A stretch of 64,000 nucleotides of DNA from Rhodamnia argentea (lineage: Eukaryota; Streptophyta; Magnoliopsida; Myrtales; Myrtaceae): NCBI RefSeq assembly GCF_020921035.1, contig NC_063151.1, positions 24,930,934 to 24,994,933 on the forward strand. The letters are read 5' to 3'. The translations under genes and the position numbers were made by a program. Below are positions 46,861-59,404 of the stretch, one piece after another. The notes under the pieces were generated by a model. It was not told the origin of the DNA and made no database searches. It saw only the letters and a program-made list of their open reading frames with translations. Every line of letters starts with the position of its first letter. The stretch's first letter is position 1.

Positions 46861-47192
46861 TCCAAAAGCTACTGGGATTTTTGGACGGGGATGGGAATTA
46901 TGACCCACCTAGATTCACGTCGATGCTTACGTGGCAGGAGTTGTGGACCCCTTAAATATCTGACAGAGCCGGAAAACATGTCCGAAGAACACCACAGGAC
47001 CAGAGTCCAAACCCTAACTTGCTCCACTTCACTGTTCCGACTAGAGCCCTGATCTCCCTCCTGTTTCAAGCGTCTCTGTCTCTCTTTCTGGACTCTCGTG
47101 TCTCTATCTAGAGGTACAAGTTTGTTTTTTTTTCCTTTGATTTTCATTTGGGTTTAATCTGTCTGACTGGAAACTGTTCAAGAGCAGTGGAG
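46861..47192. other. Promoter and leader region of the acidic-protein gene
   Basis: GC content rises compared with the duplicated DNA to the left, and a CT-rich patch (ctctgtctctctttctgg) lies about 100 bases before the ATG at 47193. A 5' leader is likely here; no firm TATA box was identified. Confidence 0.35.
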
Positions 47193-49704
47193 ATGGAGAG
47201 TGTTTACGGTAGCAACGCCAATCTCGACGCTGGGGTGGCACCAAAGGTGGGAACTTTCGTGATCGAAGCTGCCCTGCTGGTTCAGAGGACCGCTTGCTTG
47301 CTCCTGCTTCTGGTGGTATGTGCTTTTTCGCTTTGCCTCGTTTTTTTCTGTTTTCAAAAATTGAAGCTGGAAGCTGGTGTGTTTGCTTAGCCGTTTTTAG
47401 CTCCGTGGTATACGAATCTGATTCAGATGTGAAAAAATAAAAATTCGTGCTTGAGATGAATGCTCTTCGTTAAACTGTGTCTCTGGAGCAGAATCAATGC
47501 TTTGATTGTGTTTACGTTGAATCCTAGAGTGTTAATATGGTCGATTTGAAGGTCCTTGTAGTTTTTGCGGCACGTCGAAACTCATGATGCATGATGTTGA
47601 GCAAAAACACTGTTAGAAAAGAGGAATAACAGGCGATCGCAAAATAATAAAAAGAGACCACGGCGCGACAGTCTCCTTGGATCAACTACTGGCCTACCTT
47701 ATCGGGTGAGAAAGAGTAGAAATCCTGTGTGTGAAAATAACCGGAGTCGGATAATCTAATGATTAGTAGGGCAAAAGATAAATTGGGCGAGGATTGGCGT
47801 AGACGTGCAACCACCAGGTAAAACGGAATCCCCGATCGTCCTTTGTATCTTACCTAATCCGTCACATATCTGGCTGGGCAAGGAAACGAATTCAATTGAT
47901 AGCCTACATAATCGTTTTCTATTTAAGAAACTCGGATGTTACATAAACCTCTACTTTATTACTTTCATGTTCTTTAGAATTATATGTATCCACGGGATTA
48001 ATTGGGAAACCGGTAGGGAAGTTGAGTCTAAGATGAAAACAAACTCATGCTTCCATAAATTTGATTGCTCTTTACAATTATATCTTCCGTGAGAGAAATG
48101 TTTCATCAATTTCATTATTTTCTTTTCTGTTATTGCTTTCGATAGAGAAATCCGGATCCATGACACTCCGAATTCGGTACATCAAAATATTCTTTTTCAC
48201 AGAAACAGCATCACATGTCAACTTCATTGAGTTTGCCATCACAGAACTCAACAATTAGACCTACTTGTTCAAGCATTCAAAGAACTTGGAGATCTGACTA
48301 CGAGAAGATGACTGCTTAATACACAATTTCTCTCTTATTCCTATTGCAAGAACTTTCCTCCATGTGGTGATTGCCTGAACATTTTCGGCTGTTTTTGTTG
48401 GAGCTGTGGGCTTTAGATAAGCTTGTGTTTTGTTTTAGTTTGTTTCTTCTTTTTTGGCAAGCCAGCTGAGGCATTAATCCGGTCTCTCGCGTATGCATGC
48501 AAAGTAAGTTTGAAAAGTATCATCACTTTGACTTAAATTTCATGTCCTCAGTTAATTAGTTGCTCCTCTTCTGACTGACTTACCCTTTTTCATTTCTTGA
48601 GGAAAGTTAACGCTTGTTGAGATGCTAGTGTATATCTTTTTGACGTGGAGGGCCATGTTTGTATGATTGGTAGGGCAAGATCGTGTTTTGAACTGGAGTA
48701 AATTGTGTACATACATGCTGCTAATCTCTTCGCGCTCGGTGCTTGAATTACCTTGAATAGTTTGATGTATGTTCCTGATCTTTGGAATATTCTCGATGTA
48801 TATGGAGAAATCTACAGATGTATATGCTTGCTTCATTTTTGTCTAAATGTCTTGGTCCTTGAGCTAAGTAAATGATGTCACCCGTGCTCTACTTTTATGC
48901 TTCATTCGGTTAGTCATATTAACCTTTCTGTTGTTGCCAAAAGTATTGAATATCTTGCTTTAGTCTATTATACCTGGCAGTTCTCATTTTATTCCATACC
49001 TGTGTCACCTCTCTGTTTCTGATCTATTGTGCTATTTTCGGGTTTCATCTTGTCAAATTCCCACAATATGCAGGTTGTGTTATGTGATTCTCTGATTTGC
49101 CATCAAGCTATTTCTCCTTTATACTGAGAATTGTTTTTCGTCCAAGATTAGGTACATGGGAATTTGAGCTAGTGTTTAACATTTTTGCTGGGTTGATGCT
49201 CCCTTCAGGTTGTATTGCAGCATGGCGGTGACTCTGTGTTTATGATAATTGATTCAGATCGAAGGTTTGAATCTTTTTTCCCTCTATTCAATTGTCTTTG
49301 ATTGTCCTCGTATTTTAATTGCATGCCAGGTTAATTTGGAGTTTTTATGTATGCCGATTAGGTTCACAGCAGCTGACTTTGTTGGAGTGAAAGAGCCATT
49401 GCCAGAGAATGAGGACACTGGTGACATGGCTTCTCAGGAACCTGGGGACAAAGGTGATGGGGAGGGCGACGGTGACAAGGATGACGATGAGGGAGAAGGT
49501 GACAGTGATGATGATGTGGAGGGGTCTGATGATGACTATAGCGAGACTGACAGTGATGAGGAAAGCGACGACGACGATGACGATGATGATGACGATGACG
49601 ACGAAGATGAGGAGGAGGACGATGAGGACGATGAAGATGAGGATGAAGAAGATGACGAGGACGAAGATGCGCAATCTCAGCCACCTTCCAAAAAGAAGAA
49701 GTGA
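47193..49704 (+). CDS. Small protein with a very acidic Asp/Glu-rich C-terminal half
   Basis: Probable exons: 47193-47315 (MESVYGSNANLDAG, then a hydrophobic stretch), a small exon at 48462-48503 (PAEALIRSLAYACK), 49209-49264 (VVLQHGGDSVFMIIDSDR) and 49362-49704. All junctions keep the frame and give 187 residues; without the 42-base exon it would be 173. From about residue 90 the protein is almost wholly Asp, Glu, Ser and Gly, with a run of about 12 Asp, and ends QPPSKKKK. Such chains resemble histone- or RNA-binding acidic tails, and the Lys end could serve as a nuclear signal; this is inference. I do not recognise a named family. The exon 1 assignment is the least certain part because the intron after it is over 1 kb. 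Confidence 0.65.
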
Positions 49705-50687
49705 ACCATTGCGCATAACCTGTTGTCCGAATTGGTTCATTGTTCTTCAGACAAATTTTTTCTTCTTTTCAAAAGGATTTGACCTGGAATAAAGAAATAA
49801 AGCTGATTATTTGTGCAGGTCTCAATAATTATACACATGGATTCATCTGAGATATCTCCAGTTTGTTACCTTTTAGACCAACCATTCGAGCGGCTGTTTT
49901 TTCTCATAGAAGTGGACTTTGCATATACAATCCCCCTGCCGATTGTCCTTTTCTAACCTTGGAATTTCACAATTTACTAAGATGATCATTTAACATAAAT
50001 TTTCCAACTTGGCTTTCCGTTTCGTACAATGTCGCACCACGCAAATGACTATTCTCGAACTAGACCCCCCGGATCCAACTCCCCCCAACCCAACAAAGAA
50101 AAAATGACTAGTCACGAAAATTTTCAAGCACTTATGCGTCAGATTTGACACTAAAGAAGCGTTCATGCTCCTGAAGATGGTCATTCTTATATTTAGCTAG
50201 AAGGATTTCTGACAAATTCGAATTTGCTTCCATCGACCTCTAATGCCCAAAAGACCATCATGGATAAGGAAAGAACGAAAATGACACCCACCAAGAACAG
50301 TACACGCTCTGGGCACAACGCAGAAATGATAATGCCACCAAGAATTGTAAAAAGATGCCAACCCAATAAACAGACAAAAATTGCAGCATTAACTTATAGC
50401 TATCCTAATCTGTTTCTGGATTGGATCAAATCATGTCCATACATGAGAGAGGACAAAAATCTAGAGACATAATACTTGTTGTTTTGTCCAACATTACATT
50501 CAAAGGGAGCAGATTTTTATTTTAATATACATCTTTCCTATTTGCTTATTCCCCCGCTCTGGCCACAATCAGAGAGAGAAATGAAGAGCCATCTCTTCCT
50601 GGTTCATGTTCGCTATTCCCATGGGAACCTTGACGTGTGCATTTTGGTGCAGCATATTTGCCAGATCATGGCGACGTGGACCGCCCC
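49705..50687. other. Convergent 3' regions of two genes
   Basis: The acidic-protein gene (plus) and the calcineurin-B-like gene (minus) end facing each other across this roughly 1-kb stretch. It should contain both 3' untranslated regions. No other gene is supported. Confidence 0.4.
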
Positions 50688-53006
50688 TCAGTCAACTGGT
50701 ACTTCGACCTCCATTTTTAGATCAGAGTTTCCAAAAACCTGAACCGTGTCAGAGAAGTGTTATATTTAGGGATGACAGAGAGCAAATGCAACACGAAAAG
50801 AAGAAAAGCATAAGAGTCCAGTTCAAAGTTTGTCAAGCATGGATCAGCTGACGTGCTAAGAATATCCATGCTTAAGCCATCATAAAGAAGATAAAGATAA
50901 CAGAAAAGGATTCCCAGTATGATGGGCGATTGGGTATTAATATTTGGACAGTTTGTTGGCCCATCACGTGGCAGGTAGTAAGTACATCATGATATCCGAT
51001 ACTACATCTTCATCATTGGAAGGTATGAAACCATGAGTCAATGCAATCGATTTGAAATTGGATATGTAAGAATATTAAGGATATTTCATTACGATTGCAT
51101 CAAAATTGCGAGCATCACTTATATGAAGATGGAACGTGAGAAACTATACAGTAAATACTCTTTTCTCGAGAAAAATAGAGTACCCTATAACTTCTTTTAG
51201 TTAGCTCCAGTGATGACAGATGAGACTCAAATATTCGCTTTGAGAAAAATCATGCATACAATATTCTGGCATTAAATTATCTTGTAGAAATAGCTTAGAT
51301 GTATCTCAATTGATTTCTATGATAATTTTATCCACTTTAGAGTGAAAGGGGTCAAAACTTATCACTGGTCCATAGAACTATAATGATAAATGTGAAGCCA
51401 CACTATCAATTGGTTGCATCTAGCATTAACCTTTGCCATCAGTATAAAAGGAGCTACTCATACCTTAACGAAGTCATCCAACAATAAATAGGATTCCCTT
51501 GTGTAACCAGCTTCCTTCAACACTTGAACCAAGACTTGCTATAGAAAATGATCAATGCACCAATTAGCTCAAAAGTACACAAGCAAGTAGATGAGAGCCA
51601 CAAAGCTATCAACCTTAGAAAAGAATAGGCAAGATGCACCATAAAATGTTGCTTTGGACACTATCCAAATCCACAAGAACAATCACAAATGAGAAGTGCA
51701 CATATGAGGTTTGACCAACACATTTATACCATATTGGAGGATACCTAAATACAAGACAACAATGTCCTCTGCAAAATCTTGTCTAGACAGACTGACAATA
51801 TTGAAGGGAGAACCTCCAGTCCATTGGTAAGTACCTCTCTTTGTTCATCTGACATAAATGGACCCGACAAATCCCGCAAAACTTCCAAAACGTCATTGAA
51901 AGACACCTTTCCATTACAGTCTGAATCATACACTTTGAAAATCACTGCAGTAAGGGAAAATTTACAACATCAGGCAACTCATCCCACCAAAGCTGATGGG
52001 GCTTCAAAAATTACCATTTGGAGAGAGAGAGAGAGAGACTGTTTTACAATACGACACTAGAACTGATGTTATATAGCTTCAACCAGACAATTTCATAACA
52101 CAAAAAATACAGAGCAAACAGATGCTCTCAACCACCTGATTCGATTCCTTCTGCGGGTTCAAAACAGTTCGATTCTAATTGAACTTATTTACTGGTCTTG
52201 CCTGCAATTCATTTCATTGTTCCCACATTGAAGGAATTATGCTTCCACAATTCAGTATCTCTAACTTAGAAGGCACCCCATTGCCGGTTTCCAACTTTTT
52301 AGATTAGTTCAATCTGGATATAATGCTAAGAACTGCTTAAATAAGCCAATCAATATTTTTTATGCAGATACCAGTACCGCCTTGCTTCTTGTTTTCCATG
52401 ATTTTCAAAGAGTGGAAAGTTTTTTCACAAATTAAAGTGGTCTGACAAAGCCACTTTCAGAAGAAAGTGTCGAAAGATGAGAACTTTTGCACAGGGTCAC
52501 AGTCTGAATAAACTTACATTCAATCTTCTGCTGTTTGCTAGCTTTGGCACTAAAAGCAGACAAGAATGCCACAAAATCCTTAAAGTTCAAGCCATCCACC
52601 ATCTTAAGCAGCCTCTGTCTCAATTAAAAAAAGAACACCTTATAAGCATCCTAATAAGAAATGAAATCTAATGCATCTCCTCATAGCAACAATTATAGAC
52701 GCCACCTGAGAAAGTGGATTCATTGCAAACTCCGGAACCGATAAGAATTCATCCGCCGAGATAAACCCTTTTGCATTCCGATCAAGTTGGCAAAATCTCT
52801 CGTACAACGACACAATCTCTTGCTGGGAAACTGAACCAACACACACAAAAAAAAAAAAAATCAATTGATCAATCCCGATTAATTAGAAAAGAAGCAATTG
52901 ACGATGGAGAAAACCATAATAGAACCAGAAACTCACAAAGATTATTACAGTGGTCTTGAACTTCTTCAATATCATACTGAGTCAGCATGGACGACGCATT
53001 CCCCAT
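50688..53006 (-). CDS. Calcineurin-B-like EF-hand calcium-binding protein
   Basis: Six exons on the minus strand: 52937-53006, 52706-52830, 52518-52614, 51835-51944, 51464-51538, 50688-50738; 528 bases, 175 residues. It starts MGNASSMLTQYDIEEVQ, with Gly-2 and small residues forming an N-myristoylation signal. The chain then reads SQQEIVSLYERFCQLDR, a first EF loop DRNAKGFISADE, the LNFKDFVAFLSAFS helix pair, a canonical loop DSDCNGKVSFND, and ends EVEVPVD. This matches the small plant calcineurin subunit B homologue (Arabidopsis At3g18430 type) over its full length. It is distinct from the CBL-CIPK sensors. It should bind calcium and attach to membranes; plants lack a clear calcineurin A, so its partner is unknown. 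No frame breaks. Confidence 0.92.
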
Positions 53007-53860
53007 CGAATCCGCCAACGAAAACAAAAAGCCTGAATGACGCAAACCATAAATATTGATAAATTGCTCAAACTATCAAGACCCAAATCTCACTACTACA
53101 ATTCACACGCTGTTCGATCGCCGAGCAACTCTTTCATCAGTCTTAATAACTGATCGCACATGGCGAGCTTCAGTAGACAAAGCAATAGCCACAACAGGAG
53201 CTAGATTTACTAAAATTGCTCGAAATTCCAAGGGGCACGTAGAAATGAAAATCCTAAAGATTTCCTCCCATCATAAAGCGCACAAAAAAGGGAAAGTTGA
53301 GAGAGAACAGAGATGAAGGAGACAGACCTGGCAATCAAAGCCAAAGAGGGAGACAGTGTGGGAAAGAAAGTGGGGGAGATGACGAATTATAAGGAGACGA
53401 AGTCACCTTGTCATCATCGAAAACATTTTCTTCTTTTCCCCAGCGACGCTGTCCGATTAGGATCCATGATCCATCTAAGCAACCTATGCACTTTTTCTTC
53501 TTCTGTGTTTTTTTAATTTCTGAGTCAATTTTTTTTGGTTAATTATATGATGATAATGCCAATATGGGCCACCTATAAACAAATTAGACGTCGGCCCAAA
53601 AAAGTAAAAATGGGCCGGAACTTGGAACCTCCCCTTTAGGCCGCAATGAGGATTGGGAACTGGGCCTGGGCCTGGGCCTGGTAGGAGCGGAACCGGCCTT
53701 CGATTCCGAGGTTGTTCCATGGTAGACCTAAACCTTATAACAACTTCCTTCGTTCTAGATTTGTTCCTAGATTTTCGTACCACGAATCTGCCCGATTCAA
53801 TTCCAAAACAGTTCGATCGCTTGCGATCAAGAAGAGCAACAGAGTGTGACCTCTCAGGAC
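53007..53860. other. Leader/promoter of the calcineurin-B-like gene and spacer
   Basis: The 5' leader of the minus-strand calcium-binding gene probably occupies the first 300 bases. At 53665-53682 there is a ggcctgggcctgggcctgg short tandem repeat. No other gene is supported. Confidence 0.4.
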
Positions 53861-53862
53861 AG

Positions 53863-54140
53863 CTAAGAACAAAGGAAATAACCAAGTCCCCCACCTTTCA
53901 CGTATCCGAGATTCAAATCGCGGACGAGGATGATGAGCACAGTGCGGGAGAGAATGGCGCCGGGGGACGAATGAAGAGACGAGGCATGGTGGTTGAGCCC
54001 GGCGAGTTGAGATCCGAGGGGGACGCCGGAGATGTCGTACTGGATGAGGCGGTAGATGTCGCCGACGATGGTGGTGGCGCCGCAGAGCTCCACGCAGGTG
54101 ACCAGCACGAACACGAGGGCGATGAGCTAGTGCACGGACT
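53863..54140 (-). pseudogene. Orphan GC-rich coding-like fragment with one membrane segment
   Basis: On the minus strand an open frame reads LIALVFVLVTCVELCGATTI, then VGDIYRLIQYDISGVPLGSQ and GAILSRTVLIILVRDLNLGY. Codons are strongly G/C at the third position, unlike the AT-rich DNA around it, which suggests real coding history. There is no ATG at the left of the frame: two in-frame TAG stops lie just upstream (54130-54150). The frame runs on to a stop near 53863. I do not recognise the family. It could be a truncated gene, the internal exon of a gene whose other exons I missed, or a relic. Confidence 0.4.
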
Positions 54141-54244
54141 AGAGCACCCGGTGGTCCCCGTGCTTCTTTGTTGTTTCTCGGCGTGCGAGGGGGATCGATC
54201 TTGACCCTGAGCTTTGAGAAAACGAACGAGAGAGTAGGGACCAC

Positions 54245-54962
54245 CTTTGGAAGGGTACAAAATTACACATATAAGCCCTAATGTTTTGTGCATTGTAATA
54301 ATAAAAATTATACATAAAAACATCGGTCTCGCTCTTGTGGTCCAAGTGGGTGAGTTCATGTTTAGAATCGGGAACACGACAAATGTCTACGATTCCAAAT
54401 TTTGGGAAGTGGGAAGTGGACCAGTTCCACGAGAATTGTCTAGAATCGACCGTTTCGGCCCCATTATTTTGTTCACCCCTAGTAATAACATGTTCATCAC
54501 AAAGAAAGAAACAACCATCGAGTGGCAATTTGATAGATAGCCGAGTGACATATACTATTTCATCATCTTCCAAAAAGAAAGAAAGTTCTCTAACCCCGGG
54601 CCGTCAAGAATTTGAAATGGAAAGCACAAACTTACATCGAGAGTTCATTTTTTTTTTATGGGAATTGAATTATTCAAAAAGCACTTTATTAGAAATAATC
54701 GTTGGTATTGCTTACAAAAATGTATGAATAAAAAATATTTTCATCGTTCACAAAAAATTTTAGACATAAATCGTTATCGGATAACAAATTCATTTTTCAT
54801 TGACTAATATTTTAAGCGAGACAAATGATTGTTTATAGGAAATTATTTTTCAATTCAATCATTTTCAATGGACCTTGAAAATTAAGACTATAGCCATTCA
54901 TGTCTACCGAGTGATAAAGCCTTCAACAATTGACTCAAAAAATTAATGAAAGAAGAAAACAG
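54245..54962. other. Intergenic, no gene recognised
   Basis: AT-rich DNA with no supported gene or defined repeat. Confidence 0.35.
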
Positions 54963-55498
54963 CCGTAGAATGGGTAAATACTACTAAAAATTCCAAATTG
55001 ATACATTTGTGACAAATTTGTCCTAAATTATTTTTTTGCCATAAAAAATCCAAATTGGTACACTTGTGACAAATTTACCCCAAACTAATATACTTGTAAT
55101 AAATTTACTCATCCATTAATTTTTGTTAAATCTAACCATCAAGTTGCTAAGTTGGATAGCATATGGCAGTTCACGAGTATGCCAGTTTGAAATTTTTATC
55201 TTCGTTTGTCACGGGTTCATTAATTTGAGATTTTTCGTGCCATTAATCCAATTTAACGGAGGATAAATTTATCACAAGTATACCGACTTTGGGTTTTCTT
55301 AGTCAAAAAAATTATTTTAGGATAAATTTATCACAAACGTATCTATTTTGGGTTTTTTTGTAGTAAAAAAAATAGTTTAAGATGAATTTGTCACATTTAT
55401 GCTAGTTTTTAATTTTTCATTGTCAAAAAAATAATTTGAGTTAAATTTATCTCAAGTGTACCAATTTAATGTTTTCCATGATATTAAACCCCGTAGAA
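54963..55498. mobile_element. Long foldback element with 8-bp target duplication
   Basis: The element at 54971-55490 (520 bases) is flanked by the same eight bases, ccgtagaa, at 54963-54970 and 55491-55498. Its ends tgggtaaata and, inverted, ggtttaatat are similar. Left-arm sub-repeats read acacttgtgacaaatttaccc and right-arm sub-repeats read ggataaatttatcacaa, so the arms pair imperfectly with a middle spacer of about 120 bases. Sub-repeat content resembles the element at 13809-14249. No coding capacity. Confidence 0.78.
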
Positions 55499-56880
55499 AT
55501 CATACCCAAGTGTCTCAGATGTATCTAACCTTTTGCATCTAGAAAGTATATTGAAGTCATGTGAATTTGGCAGTCCTAAAAAAGTATCTTTTTTAGTAAA
55601 AAACCTCCTCATCGAATGAACGTCATCATGCTGGCTAACGCTGATATCTCATGTCGACTTTCGCGCACCGAAGTAAGTTTAGCTAATCTTTAATTCATTT
55701 GACGACCGATTGTTCATGCGGAGTCTCGAACATTCTCGGAAAAAAAAACCATCCCGGCTAATGGTCAATTAGTGTCATTATTCGTTTTATCTGTAACCTT
55801 GAACTCGAATCTCCACTTGCTGCATTACACGGATTCGACATAAATATTCAACGAGTAATTGATGTTAAGCATGTACACTTTAATAAAGCAGTACAGAAAA
55901 GACAGCTGAACAAACAATGCGTTGTTGTCTTGTCGATGATGCCCTCCCTGACGAAACAAGAAATCAAAAGACATTTCACGTTTGAGGCAGAGAGGATTGG
56001 TCGCTGACAGCACCCCAAAGACACCACTTCACTTTCAGAATCGGCTCGTCTTTTCCACCATGAAAGGCACCTCCATGGAAATCCACGAGAAAGATGGGTG
56101 GATCTGGGTCATACAAGTCAGTGACGAAGACACTCACAGTTCACGTGTACTACTCATGCGATTCGAGAATATTCTGTTAACTCATGCCTTGGATTAGCCC
56201 GGGTAGAATCGATCGCCACAAGGTTTCCTACCATTAGTTTGAATCGTAGATATTCTGCAATACCCGCGATCTGAAGTCGAGGTTGGCAAGCCACCGCCAG
56301 TACAGTCCCATCAAAGATCCCGACAGTCAGGACGTCTCTTCGTATGAGATATACCGCAGCTAGGTAATATAGCCCAAGTCATTCGGAGGAACGCTCAAGA
56401 TGCGAATCGCATTCGTTACCCTGCATAAGACAAGTAGCAACTTTCACACTGGGCCAACAACTTGCAAGGCTCCCTTGCATTTGTTCACGAGAAAGTTATC
56501 AAAACCACGCTTCAACAATTAAAGATGAATAGTTGAGTGGATTATTGACTGGTAGGAGATAGAGACGTAAGTGGGGGAGTGAACTGTCCATGAGTAAGGA
56601 CAAGTGAACATTTCTATATGTGTTGTTCATCAGAGTAGCCGTCGTTAATCATACTCAAGATCTCTCTCTCTCTCTCTCTCTCTCTCTGAGAGCCACAGAA
56701 TTGCACGTATATGCAATGAATTGATTGCTCTGTATCATTCAACTGTTGTGACAGAGTATGTAAGTAAGAAGAATATACACGAGAAGAGTTTAGCACCAGC
56801 AAATTAACAAAGTGCTTCTCTTGGTCATTCTCTTCCGGTAGAACAAAGACCTGAATTGAGCTCCGGAGACACACAAAAAC
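55499..56880. other. Intergenic and promoter region of the dioxygenase gene
   Basis: No gene is supported. A CT microsatellite of about 14 units lies at 56660-56687, roughly 200 bases upstream of the dioxygenase ATG, where it could sit in the promoter or leader. Confidence 0.4.
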
Positions 56881-57581
56881 ATGGCTGAAGCTGCCGACTT
56901 GCTCCCGCCGGCGGAGGTCTTGCTTTCCAAGCGTGTGCAAGAAATGGTGATCAACCAAGAAGAGCCGCCCCATCTCTACATCTGCAGGAAAAGTGGTGAA
57001 GCGGCAGACGAAGAGAAAGGAGGAGATGATTCTTCCGATCCGCTATCTCAATTTCCTCTGGTAGACCTTTCCATCGTGTTGTCATCTTCATCTCCACAGT
57101 CGGAACGCGATGGAGAGCTACAGAAGCTCAGATCAGCACTTTCCTCATGGGGCTGCTTCCTGGTCTGATTGAAAGTCTTCCTTGTTTTCCTTTCCAGTGC
57201 AAATCGTTGACCTTTTTGGTTTTAATTTCATTCAAGGAGATCTAGTTAACGTTTTTGCTGCTCCAAACACATTTATCTATTTTAATGGTTATGAACTTGC
57301 AGGCAACAGGCCATGGAATCCCAAGTTCTTTCCTGGATGAAATAGTTCGAGTCACCCGGGAATTTTTCAATCAACCGATGGAAGAGAAGAGGAAACTTGA
57401 GAAAGGAGTGGAGGAGTTTCAAGGGTATGGCGCCGATCCTGTTCCCGCTAAAGGCCAGCCCCTGGACTGGTCCGACCGACTTTTCCTCGATGTATATCCA
57501 GAGGATCAGAGGCAGCCGAAGTTCTGGCCAGAAAATCCACCTTCTTTCAGGTTTTTCAGCATGCCTCTCCCCTGCTATTGA

Positions 57582-57612
<31 letters not shown>

Positions 57613-58561
57613 CGACACTTTCTACATGTCCATCCAACTCTTACGTCACATGTGGATAGTGCTCTTCTTCCTTATCTATGAATTCTTGTCGATATATGGG
57701 TAATGGTGGGTATGCTAATGATTCATAAAATTGATATACCATACAGTCGATGAACAATCAAAATGATGTGGCCTTGACCCTTCACATTTTTAGCTTCACT
57801 GTAAGTTGCAGTCATTGAAGCAACAAAGAAATGTTTCTTTCTCAAACGAATTGGCTAAATGAATTGCAGAGATGTTCTACAAGAGTACACTGTGAAGATG
57901 AGGATGATGACAGAAGCCGTCTCAAAGGCCATGGCAAAGTCACTGGACTTACAAGAGGACTGCTTCCTAAATCAGTTTGGCGAAAAGGGGCCTCTGCAGG
58001 CGAGATTCAACTACTATTCCCGGTGTCCGAAACCCGATCTCATCCTTGGCTTGAAACCGCATGCAGATGGATCGGGGTACACCATAATCTTGCAAGACGT
58101 TGAAGGTCTTCAGGTTCTCAAAGGCGACAAGTGGTTCACCGTACCAACAATGTCTGGTGCTCTTCTTGTCCTCATGGGTGATCAAATGGAGGTACTTTGA
58201 TAGATCAATGTTTACAGTCATTTTGCAAGTTATTTGCCCTGTTCTAAACAATGTTGCTTTTTTTTTTTAATGCTACACCTGGTTTCATTCTGTTCATGAC
58301 TATTATGTTATGTGTGATTAACAGGTAATGACCAACGGAGTGTTCAAGAGCCCAGTGCACAGGGTGCTCAGCAGTTCAGAGAGAGACAGAATCTCTGTGG
58401 CTGTTTTCTACACACCAGAAGCCAACAAAGAGATAGGACCAGAAGAGGCTTTGATCAGCGAGGAAAGACCAAAAGCTTACAAGACAGTGAAAGACTACGC
58501 CGATGTGCACTGGGACTACTACCAACAAGGCTTGAGAGCCATTCATGTAGCTAAAGTTTAG
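56881..58561 (+). CDS. 2-oxoglutarate/Fe(II)-dependent dioxygenase (SRG1/DOXC-like)
   Basis: Four exons (56881-57162, 57303-57550, 57870-58191, 58325-58561) give 1,089 bases, 362 residues, the usual size. The DIOX_N part runs from about residue 55 (QFPLVDLSIVL, WGCFLATGHGI). The catalytic core has NYYSRCPKPDLILGL, the iron ligands HAD (LKPHADGSGYT) and the distal His (KSPVHRVL), and the 2-oxoglutarate-binding Arg-x-Ser (RDRISVAVF). All essential residues are present and the frame is intact. The enzyme should couple oxidation of a small molecule to decarboxylation of 2-oxoglutarate in the cytosol. It belongs to the large plant DOXC group (SRG1 and norcoclaurine-synthase-like annotations); the substrate cannot be told from sequence. 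A CT microsatellite sits in intron 2. Confidence 0.92.
57583..57613 (+). repeat. CT microsatellite in dioxygenase intron 2
   Basis: About fourteen ct units shortly after the splice donor at 57551. Likely length-variable. Confidence 0.8.
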
Positions 58562-59404
58562 AAGCTCTAGCAGTTCTCTTGATCAGCTGTACTTAAATAC
58601 CAGAAGTACCTGAACGATGGTAAATTGTCGACGTGTGACTTTCTGCTAGGTCCTGAAACTTTCGAGTTCAGATGGCTTGTGACTGAATAGCTTCTCTGGT
58701 TATATAAGCTCCTGTTCTTTTTAAAGCTGCCAAAGAGCTCTGTCCCTTGCTCTGTCAAACCATCCCAGATTATCTCGCGCCATTTTGATACAGAGTGCAG
58801 CTAAGCAAGCATGGAATGAGTGTAGAATGGAATGGTTCCAAAATACACACGAAACTGAATATACTAGGTTTTCAAGATGCAAATTCCGAAAATGCCAGGG
58901 AGATCTTTATGTAGCGTCCAGAGAGAAAGTTCTTTAAATTTCGCGACCTGATCAAGTCGCATGTTGATTTTAGTTTACAGGGCTTTGCTCATGCCACTAA
59001 GAATATTACAACATAAACTGTTAAAACCCATTTCATATGTTTACCTCTGCAAAATCAAATGAAAAAGAAGAGCTTTCTCACTACAAAAAATACATATGAT
59101 CAAAATAAAAATATGCATGCAACATAACTAGTCAGAAAAGCACTATGCAGGTAAGGCCAAAAAAGTACCCGAATGATATTCGATACCAAAAACAAGAAAT
59201 TTGGAGATTTAACACGATACTGGCAGTTATACATCCAACCAGCATTCAGCCAATTTGTCAGAGTTTTTTAACATCTAACCATCCAAACTATCATCATGAT
59301 CCACCAAAATCAAAGCTTGCTAAACTACTAGTTTGAAAACCCCACAATGAGGGATATTTTAGGAGGTGCAGTGGTTGGATATAGGCTGCTAGAAAACGAC
59401 GACC
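58562..59404. other. Convergent 3' regions of dioxygenase and H+-PPase genes
   Basis: The dioxygenase (plus) and the proton pump (minus) end facing each other. The stretch should hold both 3' untranslated regions; nothing else is supported. Confidence 0.4.

Noticed and set aside
49364-49740. Long open frames on the minus strand rich in His/Arg or Ile/Val opposite the acidic protein
   Set aside because: They are antisense shadows of gat/gac/gag codon runs in the plus-strand acidic exon.
53735-54377. Overlapping minus-strand Arg/Pro-rich and Ser/Pro-rich frames
   Set aside because: GC-rich shadow frames of the 53863-54140 fragment.
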